A DNA stretch of 64,000 bases from Vibrio echinoideorum (GTDB taxonomy: Bacteria; Pseudomonadota; Gammaproteobacteria; Enterobacterales; Vibrionaceae), in assembly GCF_024347455.1 (NCBI RefSeq), contig NZ_AP025485.1, positions 8,316 to 72,315 of the forward strand. The letters run 5' to 3'. The notes beneath the pieces are model-generated. The model was not told where the DNA came from. It searched no databases and saw only the letters and a program-made list of their open reading frames with translations. Positions 57,732 through 64,000 of the stretch are shown here, piece after piece. Numbering within the stretch: position 1 is the first letter of the stretch; each line of letters begins with the position of its first letter. Made by a program: the position numbers and the translations under genes.

Positions 57732-58229
57732 CCCCCATCGCGCTTTGGGGAGCTGGCGCTCTATGGTGTCCTCCTCAATGCCGCATTGTCGATAATGCTC
57801 AATTAACGCGGCATCAATGCACGGCCCATTTTGATGACACTGACTGCACCAACTGCGTTGTGACAAAGGCTCACCATAGTGAACAAACAACCCGGGCGCG
57901 CAGCGTTGGCACAATTGGCAAGGAAAGTCAGGGGGCTCAGCGCTGTGGATGGCCGTCGAACAGGCGCTGACGCCGATATCAAACACCGACATAGGCCGAA
58001 GGTACGTTTCGAGAAGGCGCTCTCTTTCCTCATCCGATAGCGTCAATGGTTGGAGCAATCGCGCAAGGGCGTTTTCGCGCTCCTGTAGCGACGCGAGGTG
58101 GGGAGGAAATTGAAGCCGAACCCCTCTCTGCCGAGCAAGCGATAAAAACGCCGTCAAAGCATCATCAGGCAGGCGACGCCTCAATAGGAATGTGTCCAGG
58201 GCGCGACGCCCTTTGAGTACAAGAGACAT
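57651..58229 (-). CDS. Zinc-ribbon-like protein, paralogue 2
   Basis: 192 residues, basic N-terminus (MSLVLKGRRALDTFLLRRRL). The C-terminal half repeats the core of paralogue 1: LCQRCAPGLFVHYGEPLSQR, SWCSQCHQNGPCIDAALIEH, YRQCGIEEDTIERQLPKARW. All four Cys of the two pairs are kept. It lies 21 bp after traU on the same strand and so belongs to the tra transcript. Tandem duplication followed by insertion of the + strand gene between the copies would explain the layout. Function unknown. Confidence 0.75.
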   Translation of the reverse strand: MSLVLKGRRALDTFLLRRRLPDDALTAFLSLARQRGVRLQFPPHLASLQERENALARLLQPLTLSDEERERLLETYLRPMSVFDIGVSACSTAIHSAEPPDFPCQLCQRCAPGLFVHYGEPLSQRSWCSQCHQNGPCIDAALIEHYRQCGIEEDTIERQLPKARWGLRGEAPSYQSIASIEQAYPLAFQTPR

Positions 58230-58250
58230 TCATTTCTCCTTACGTTCAGG

Positions 58251-59264
58251 TTAAAGAAACACGCAATTGCGCTTACGCCACTGAACGTAACCGAAGTTAT
58301 CGCCCGTAGTGGGGTTATCGTGGCCCATTTCCCAAATGGTGGTCGTCGTGGTGTAAGGGTGACACCATGCGGCGTCCGTGATCGGCGCGCTCATTTGATA
58401 ACGGTATCGAGACTTGGGTAAGATTGGCGTCGGGTACTGGTAACAGACCGCCCCATCTTCGCCGCGCGTCTCCCACACCATCCCTTGCCGGTGCAACTTG
58501 TAATTGAGCCGCTCCATAATGAGGGTGCCCGCTTGTATCGGGGTGTCTCGATAGTTGGTGTTGCCCGTTAACGGGTAAGCGCTGCCTTGAGAGCCCAAAC
58601 ACCAAAACAAAAAATCAAACGGGAGCACCACATTGGTCGTGGTGGCAATGGACTCCGGTACGCACGCTAACTGCGCAATGGGGTTACCAAACAAAATCGC
58701 TTCGGGGTTTAAGATAAACGCCAGCTCGTCGTCATCCCACAGAGGGTCGACCTCGGTCAGGTAGGCCACATCAAAGTTATCGGTGGCCATGCACGCCGCC
58801 GATTGCATCAATTGCAGCCAGTAGATGAGGGGGTATTTGTACCAGTGCGCGTGATAAAACCCGCCATCACTCGAACCGGAATCGCGCGCGGTGGTTCGAC
58901 CGCCAAGTTTTTGCTGATTGGCGCCGGCCAGTTGCATCCCCATGTTGACCATGCAATAGGGCACTCGCGTCACATCGGTCAGCGCGTACGGCTCCCAATA
59001 ACCAATGTTTAGCCCAATTTGCATGAAAATCGGCGGCGGTTTTGGACAAAAAGAGATCGGCATTGTGGGGTTGTTGGTGTCAGGGTAAATGGACGGAATG
59101 AGGGGTACAGAGCCCAGCGTCATCGGAAATAGGCAGCTCCAACACACGTCGGTGATGGGGTTGATAAATCGGCTGACGCACGCGGGCCCTCCGGCCTTCG
59201 CGGTCGAACTGACCAACAAGGCGCCGCACAGGGCCAGTAACCCGAGGAAAGACGATATTTTCAT
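58251..59264 (-). CDS. traU: Conjugal transfer protein TraU
   Basis: 337 residues with signal peptide (FLGLLALCGALLVSSTAKA). TraU signatures are CVSRFINPITDVCWSCLFPM, IGLNIGYWEPYALTDVTRVP, DSGSSDGGFYHAHWYKYPLI and the closing GYVQWRKRNCVFL. It is a periplasmic Cys-rich protein needed for DNA transfer more than for pilus assembly. Its start overlaps the traW stop by 4 bp. Confidence 0.95.
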   Translation of the reverse strand: MKISSFLGLLALCGALLVSSTAKAGGPACVSRFINPITDVCWSCLFPMTLGSVPLIPSIYPDTNNPTMPISFCPKPPPIFMQIGLNIGYWEPYALTDVTRVPYCMVNMGMQLAGANQQKLGGRTTARDSGSSDGGFYHAHWYKYPLIYWLQLMQSAACMATDNFDVAYLTEVDPLWDDDELAFILNPEAILFGNPIAQLACVPESIATTTNVVLPFDFLFWCLGSQGSAYPLTGNTNYRDTPIQAGTLIMERLNYKLHRQGMVWETRGEDGAVCYQYPTPILPKSRYRYQMSAPITDAAWCHPYTTTTTIWEMGHDNPTTGDNFGYVQWRKRNCVFL

Positions 59265-59926
59265 GGTTGCGCTCCCACCACAATGTGTTGCACATCAAAC
59301 TCTTGAACGCGCCATGCGTGCCCCGACTGCTCGACAAGACTGGGCACCGCTTGGATGTGAAGCCGGTCGCTGAGCGTCCCTTGTTGGTCGAAGTACATGC
59401 GGGTATTGAATCGTTTAGCGGCTTGATTAGGGCTACCACCGGTTAAAATGTAGCGAAGGGGTTTGGCGTGCTCTAGGTTGGTCACGAACTCGACTTGCTT
59501 GGCATCACGCGCATCAAAAAAAACCAGCACGTTTGAATACTCAAACTGCGGTAATTTTGCGCCCGTTGGCCAAGTGCGGGTATCAAAGGGATTCACTCGC
59601 GTCCCCGCTTTGGCAAAGACTCGCCCCTGGGCGTCGGTTAAATCCTTGGGCACCGTGATGCTGGGATCCACCAAAAACGTTTTGGGGGTGGTCGTGGTCG
59701 ATAAGGAAAGCGGCGGCGGCGTTTCCACGCTTTGTTTCACTTGCTCAGCAAACTCGGTTTGCATTTGCTCAAGTTTGCCCGTTGCCTCGAAGTGTTTAAG
59801 CCGCACCTCTATCCACGTCAGCATGTCGATTTCGCCAATCGGGAACGTCGGTCCCATTCGACCTAAGTCCTTCGCCACCGCCCCTAACGAAAGCAGCAGG
59901 GCGAAGACCATCATCAGGTGTCGCAT
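59261..59926 (-). CDS. traW: Pilus assembly protein TraW
   Basis: 221 residues with signal peptide (MMVFALLLSLGAVAKDLGRM). The start of mature protein, GRMGPTFPIGEIDMLTWIEV, and the block VNPFDTRTWPTGAKLPQFEY, then VLVFFDARDAKQVEF, ILTGGSPNQAAKRFNTRMYF, VPSLVEQSGHAWRVQEF, identify TraW. In many F-like systems TraW pairs with TrbC in the periplasm. It overlaps traU by 4 bp and lies 8 bp after trbI. Confidence 0.94.
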   Translation of the reverse strand: MRHLMMVFALLLSLGAVAKDLGRMGPTFPIGEIDMLTWIEVRLKHFEATGKLEQMQTEFAEQVKQSVETPPPLSLSTTTTPKTFLVDPSITVPKDLTDAQGRVFAKAGTRVNPFDTRTWPTGAKLPQFEYSNVLVFFDARDAKQVEFVTNLEHAKPLRYILTGGSPNQAAKRFNTRMYFDQQGTLSDRLHIQAVPSLVEQSGHAWRVQEFDVQHIVVGAQP

Positions 59927-59934
59927 ACTGACTC

Positions 59935-60270
59935 CTACGGCTCATAGCGCTCAACAATGGCACGTTGGATGTGCGCGGTGATGTCCGGTGTGCCGCCGAC
60001 GACCGCGGCGCTGACCAACACCACTTGCCCTTGCTCAGTGGCGTAACGCGCCACTTCTTCGTTCATGACGTGGGCAAAGTGCGCCAATTTATCCGTTTGC
60101 TCCGGCAGAGAAAGGGGGGATTTCAGCAATTCTTTATGGTATTGGTCGAGGGTGCTTTTTACGTCCATGCTGACTAAGGGAGGCGGCGACTCCAGCGCTA
60201 AGGTGGTCACCACCGAGGAGGCAATACTCACGCACGCCACTATAAATAGGCCATGTAAATCAAACGTCAT
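59935..60270 (-). CDS. trbI: F-type TrbI protein
   Basis: 111 residues. One N-terminal membrane helix (LFIVACVSIASSVVTTLALE) and a periplasmic part ending with GQVVLVSAAVVGGTPDITAH, IQRAI, the typical TrbI_Ftype block (F TrbI is 128 residues). It affects pilus retraction. It overlaps the end of traC by 11 bp. Confidence 0.88.
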   Translation of the reverse strand: MTFDLHGLFIVACVSIASSVVTTLALESPPPLVSMDVKSTLDQYHKELLKSPLSLPEQTDKLAHFAHVMNEEVARYATEQGQVVLVSAAVVGGTPDITAHIQRAIVERYEP

Positions 60271-62842
60271 GGGAAACCCCTTGTGCTTTTTGTTGAAGCG
60301 CTTGCTGATAGTCGGCGATTTCTTGACCGTAGAAATGTTGCGCGGTCGCGTCTATCGCTTCGATACTCGGCATGCCTTGTTTCACTAAGTTTTCGCAGTA
60401 TTCAAATTCGGTCGCTTCGGTGCTGTAGCACGCTCGCGTAAACGGATCGGAAAACACGCGGTGATAGGTGGTGTGGCCACCGGCTTTGATGCGCACGCAG
60501 CTGTACCCAGCGTCCCCAGCCCGTGGGAAACTTTTGATGATCCCTTGCTCCATTTCGTTGAACGCCTTGGGGTTGTCTTGCAAAAACTTTTCAAAGCCTT
60601 CGCCTTGGCGCAGCGTAATGTGAATGTCGGAATTATCGTAAGAGGCGCGCGCTTCTTCGTTCACAAAAAAGTCCCCAATACCTTGGGTCACCGTACAAAA
60701 TGATCCCCCAAATTTACGCGCGGTTCGATAGCCGGTGTTAATGAAACTGCGCGTCTGGGCGTTGGTGCCTGACATCAAGCTCCACGCCTCTTCGATGATG
60801 CACATTTTGGGGGTTGAGCGAGAGCCTGAGAGGTACATTTGCTGGTTGATGGACACAATCAGCGCAAACACCACCGGACGCAGCACATCTTCAGGGAACC
60901 CTTCAAGCTCTAGGGTGGTGATATCCACCGTGGGGTCGAGCATTGAAGGTTTATTGAACGTGTCGCCATAAATGCCCTTTGCGCAATATTTATTCAGTTG
61001 TACGGCGATGTCTCGAATACGGCGATCGTGGCCATGCTCATCGGCCAACGTAAACAACTGCGCTTGGACGTCATCCACAATCGTTATGGTGCCATTGTCC
61101 TCCCACGCCCGTAAAATGGCGTCACCCAACACCGCCATCTGATAGCCTTCCAATTCAGCATGAGGCGACGCGATGGTCGCGAACAAGGCGGTGATGTTGC
61201 TGAGCGCTTCTTTCATCGGATCGACGTTCTCTCCGTCGACCGGCTCGTGATGCGCGCTGTTTTTGACTTGTTCTAGATGGGTAAACGGATTTAGGAAAAT
61301 ATTGGTGTGATTGAGGTAGGTGCCCCCGAGCATCAGGGTGAGCTTTTTGTAACTGTCCCCTTTATCGAGGATCCAACACTTCCCCCCTTTGGCGTAGACG
61401 CTGCGCACCAAGCCCTGGGTAAAAAAGCTTTTTCCCGCCCCCGAGCCGCCGGTTAAGGCGATGTTTTTGTTGTCACTGCCACAATGAAAGGGATCAAAAA
61501 ACGAGATTTGCCCACGCATCGTCGGCAGCAACATGCCACTGACCAGGCGTTTAAAATCGAGCACCATCGGAAAGAAATTGACCACGTTGGCACTTTTTAA
61601 CGTGCGAACGCGACCCGCTCGGCCACAATCCTCCCACACGCCTTCGCTCATTAAAAACGGCAGCGCACTGAGCACGCTTTGACTTTGCATCATGATTTGC
61701 TCTTTGATGTCGAGTCCCGTGGCCGAAAACGCTTCTTTGGCCGATTGCACATCGTGGCGCTGCTGCGCTTTATGGGTAAACAAGGTCAAGTTCAACACCA
61801 TCGAGCACACCGAGGTCGCTTTGTCGGCCAACCCCTTTTGCAAGGCCGTGCGCTCTTCCAACTCTTCACCCGCGGTGGGTGAAAACATGGCCATCGGGGA
61901 TTTCAGTGTTTTGGTCAAATCATTAATTTTCTTGTTGTTCTCGTGCTCAAAATTCCCCGTGACGTTGTGACGAAAACTCAACGACAACACATGTGGGCAC
62001 GTCAACATGCGCGAGACATTACGAATTGATGCAAACGCTTCGGGCATCGCGTACAACCGAAAGTCGGTGGGGGCTCGAGAGAGTCCCATGCACACCGTGC
62101 GCCCGCGCGTCTCTTGACCGAAAGGATTGGTGTGACGCGTGGCAATGTGATCCCGTTTGATGATCATTTCGGTATCCGGCGACAGCACTTGGCGGTTGAT
62201 CGGGTCGAACGGGTTGTAGTCACGCTCAATCGGACGGTCTTGCTTGGCATCAAAGTTCAAGAGATCACCCGCAAAGGTAATGAGCCCTTTGGGGTCGACC
62301 CGCGCGGTCTCAACACCGAGTTGCAACAGCGCCGTTTCCATCGCCGCGCGCACGTCATCCAACTTGTCGGTCTTTTTCTCTTTCGTCGACACGAAGAAAT
62401 ACGCGTCGTAATCGCGCAAATCAAACTTATGTCGCTGACGATGGAAAAACCCTTTCGCCGCAGAAAACCCCGCGTAGCGCACTTCTTCTTCGGCTAAACG
62501 CTGGCAAATACCGCCTCGCTTGGCCATGATGTCCCCATTGGCTTCTAAGTAATGCGCGACTCGATTGTGACCGAACATCGACAGTTGATAATCCCACTTA
62601 TCACCTTGAGGGAAATCCATCACCATCTTGTTGAGCGACATCACCAATTCGTCGTTGGCCCCACCAAGCACCGTCAGCTTAAGCGCAAAGCCATACGATT
62701 TTCGGTTATGAAAGAGTTGGGTCTGCGCATCAAAGTCGCGGTACGGCAATTCATGATGGAAGTGGTTTTGATGCTGATTGGCGTCGGCGACTAAACCGCC
62801 AAGCCCCAACGAAGGTTTACGTTTCAACAGTTGACTGAGCAT
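60260..62842 (-). CDS. traC: Type IV secretion ATPase TraC (VirB4)
   Basis: 860 residues. The N-terminal TraC/VirB4 domain (FHHELPYRDFDAQTQLFHNR, YDAYFFVSTKEKK) is followed by the ATPase: Walker A IALTGGSGAGKSFFTQGL, then KCWILDKGDSYKKLTLMLGG, Walker B KMCIIEEAWSLMSGTNAQTR and the arginine/Gln motif FGGSFCTVTQGIGDFFV. It powers pilus assembly from the inner membrane. It lies 2 bp after traV and overlaps trbI. Confidence 0.96.
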   Translation of the reverse strand: MLSQLLKRKPSLGLGGLVADANQHQNHFHHELPYRDFDAQTQLFHNRKSYGFALKLTVLGGANDELVMSLNKMVMDFPQGDKWDYQLSMFGHNRVAHYLEANGDIMAKRGGICQRLAEEEVRYAGFSAAKGFFHRQRHKFDLRDYDAYFFVSTKEKKTDKLDDVRAAMETALLQLGVETARVDPKGLITFAGDLLNFDAKQDRPIERDYNPFDPINRQVLSPDTEMIIKRDHIATRHTNPFGQETRGRTVCMGLSRAPTDFRLYAMPEAFASIRNVSRMLTCPHVLSLSFRHNVTGNFEHENNKKINDLTKTLKSPMAMFSPTAGEELEERTALQKGLADKATSVCSMVLNLTLFTHKAQQRHDVQSAKEAFSATGLDIKEQIMMQSQSVLSALPFLMSEGVWEDCGRAGRVRTLKSANVVNFFPMVLDFKRLVSGMLLPTMRGQISFFDPFHCGSDNKNIALTGGSGAGKSFFTQGLVRSVYAKGGKCWILDKGDSYKKLTLMLGGTYLNHTNIFLNPFTHLEQVKNSAHHEPVDGENVDPMKEALSNITALFATIASPHAELEGYQMAVLGDAILRAWEDNGTITIVDDVQAQLFTLADEHGHDRRIRDIAVQLNKYCAKGIYGDTFNKPSMLDPTVDITTLELEGFPEDVLRPVVFALIVSINQQMYLSGSRSTPKMCIIEEAWSLMSGTNAQTRSFINTGYRTARKFGGSFCTVTQGIGDFFVNEEARASYDNSDIHITLRQGEGFEKFLQDNPKAFNEMEQGIIKSFPRAGDAGYSCVRIKAGGHTTYHRVFSDPFTRACYSTEATEFEYCENLVKQGMPSIEAIDATAQHFYGQEIADYQQALQQKAQGVSHDV

Positions 62843-62844
62843 GC

Positions 62845-63210
62845 TTAATCCTTCCAGATGGCATTAGCGGGACGCCCAGACCAACGGCTTTCATCGAGTA
62901 TCACGTAAATATCCGTGGTGTCGACGTAATGCCCGAGCGTGTCCGTGAATGGGAAAATGGTGATCTTTCTCACCGTATCTTGAGTGCGTTTAGGCACCCC
63001 TTGACGATCGCGCCGTGGCAAGGTTAAGAACACATTGTCAGGGGCCGCCTGCGCCGCAGACACTGGGGAGGTCCCCATCGGTTGGCGCCGTATCTCATCC
63101 ATGGTGGTGCAACCGGATGTGCCGCCCACCTGCGTACAACTGAAATCTTCGCCCAGGCCTGCCGCGCAGCCACCGAGCAACAAGGGTAAAAACACAATGA
63201 GTTTGTGCAT
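62845..63210 (-). CDS. traV: Outer-membrane lipoprotein TraV
   Basis: 121 residues. Signal peptide with lipobox (FLPLLLGGCAAG), then the conserved early Cys pair in FSCTQVGGTSGCTTMDEI, as in TraV, whose Cys residues form multimers. The C-terminal part has KITIFPFTDTLGHYVDTTDI, YVILDESRW. TraV anchors TraB and TraK at the outer membrane core complex. It is shorter than F TraV (171) but keeps the key motifs. The stop lies 2 bp before the traC start. Confidence 0.87.
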   Translation of the reverse strand: MHKLIVFLPLLLGGCAAGLGEDFSCTQVGGTSGCTTMDEIRRQPMGTSPVSAAQAAPDNVFLTLPRRDRQGVPKRTQDTVRKITIFPFTDTLGHYVDTTDIYVILDESRWSGRPANAIWKD

Positions 63211-63219
63211 GACGTTTCC

Positions 63220-64000
63220 TTATTTTTGACCAAACGGCGACGACGGCACTTGGATGCCTTGCGCGTTGATTTGGTTCGCTAATGGGTTCTGAGTCACGTT
63301 GCTGATCACTTCCATGAGTTGATTCGATTGAGAGGACTGCTCTTGGGCTTGGGCCTGTTCATACTCGGCCGCTTCCCGCGGATCGAGCGGGAACCCCTCC
63401 AGAAAGACGATGTTGACCACCGAGCCTGGATTGATTTCAACAATGGGGTGATACATCTCTGCCAGTCCGATGTAGTAATCGGCCAACTTCGCGCCCACCG
63501 ACGCGGTGGCATTCCCCAACAAGTTGAGGCCAATGTCTTGCCCCGAGACGCTGCTCGTTGAGCCAAGCGCCGAGGTAGACGTGGTTTCCGACAAACCTTT
63601 ACCGGCTTCCCCAAGCCCCGTCAAAATGCCAGAGATACCGGCCATCTGTACCACTTTGCCATTTTTTAAAATGGTGGTTCCGCGAATGCCGTTACGACCA
63701 AAATTGAACACCGTGCCTTTGACCGCCACGTCCAAAATGTCTTTATTGTCGAAGATACAACTCATGCGGTGAGTCCGAACTATGCCCCGTGACGACGAGA
63801 TTTCCCCGTAGGTCGCCCCTGTGATGGTGCAATCTTTGAGTTTGGAGGGCTTACCATTGGGTAAGATGCCGTTGTTCAAGGTCTGAAAGACCATGGGGGT
63901 GGTATCGCCTTGCCCTAAAACGCCCGCATTCGCGTCCGCGCCGCCCGTCACGACCGCCGTGACAAACGTGCCCGTCGGGACATAATTGTCCGTGGTTCGG
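63220..64000 (-). CDS. traB: Core-complex scaffold TraB, C-terminal part (truncated by window edge)
   Basis: The frame is open to the right edge, so only the C-terminal 260 residues are visible; a GTG at 63951 is internal. The edge sequence NYVPTGTFVTAVVTGGADA is the conserved VirB10/TraB block. It is followed by KDCTITGATYGEISSSRGIV, THRMSCIF, VFNFGRNGIRGTTILKNGKV and the hydrophobic antenna-like ISGILTGLGEAGKG, then IVEINPGSVVNIVFLEGFPL. TraB spans both membranes and gates the channel. It lies 9 bp upstream of traV. Confidence 0.95.
   Translation of the reverse strand, partial: RTTDNYVPTGTFVTAVVTGGADANAGVLGQGDTTPMVFQTLNNGILPNGKPSKLKDCTITGATYGEISSSRGIVRTHRMSCIFDNKDILDVAVKGTVFNFGRNGIRGTTILKNGKVVQMAGISGILTGLGEAGKGLSETTSTSALGSTSSVSGQDIGLNLLGNATASVGAKLADYYIGLAEMYHPIVEINPGSVVNIVFLEGFPLDPREAAEYEQAQAQEQSSQSNQLMEVISNVTQNPLANQINAQGIQVPSSPFGQK

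Overview
This window looks like most of a conjugative plasmid, or a plasmid-like integrative element, from a marine gammaproteobacterium. Vibrionaceae is the best guess, from the AT-rich accessory genes, the plasmid H-NS homologue and the general style of the transfer genes; no species marker is present. No replication initiator, rRNA, tRNA or CRISPR array was found. Both edges cut genes: a winged-helix/membrane protein on the left and traB on the right.

Layout. (1) 1-24.1 kb is accessory cargo in separate modules: an OLD-family ATPase/TOPRIM nuclease with a small partner; a lone toxin-like gene; a compact RiPP cluster (precursor, radical SAM enzyme, 2OG-Fe(II) oxygenase) whose 47-residue precursor ends in three aromatic-X-Arg motifs; a serine recombinase; two DUF2971 genes; an unknown protein with a PI-PLC-like phospholipase; and an 11-kb block with an OGG-fold protein, a PD-(D/E)XK-like nuclease, an Hsp70-like protein, two WYL regulators, a TerB-like protein, two membrane proteins (one with an HNH-like segment) and a YkgJ-type cysteine-cluster protein. 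Related repeats of about 100 bp (near 3.3, 7.0, 10.3, 12.8 and 44.5 kb) lie between modules. (2) 24.6-26.9 kb is a parAB partition operon. (3) 27.0-33.6 kb is the probable leading region: small plasmid genes, radC, a DUF3560 gene and a lytic transglycosylase, all on the + strand and pointing toward a candidate oriT at about 33.77-33.85 kb. Three genes here are each preceded by a copy of a leader of about 430 nt that ends in a hairpin of about 170 nt stopping 3-5 nt before the ATG. The hairpin arms differ in sequence between copies but stay complementary. (4) 34.2-42.8 kb holds a ribbon-helix-helix-like relaxosome protein, a large MOBF relaxase/helicase (traI) with an unusual primase-like C-terminus, and traD. 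(5) 42.9-47.6 kb is a second cargo patch: an unknown gene, an H-NS homologue, an Ig-repeat lipoprotein and an outer-membrane barrel protein. (6) 47.9-64 kb is an F-type mating-pair-formation operon on the minus strand: traB, traV, traC, trbI, traW, traU, a two-gene zinc-ribbon-like insertion around an interrupted gene, trbC, traN, traF, trbB-like, traH, traG and an exclusion-position gene.

How it fits together. The nic-like sequence and adjacent hairpin imply that the minus strand is transferred, with its 5' end running leftward from about 33.8 kb. It would enter the recipient as template for exactly the + strand genes that carry the hairpin leaders. This makes the leaders strong candidates for Frpo-type single-stranded promoters that express genes early after transfer; the same hairpins would also bury the Shine-Dalgarno sequence in any mRNA read through from upstream. 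The triplicated leader-hairpin system and the small cyclophane-type RiPP cluster are the two most interesting discoveries.
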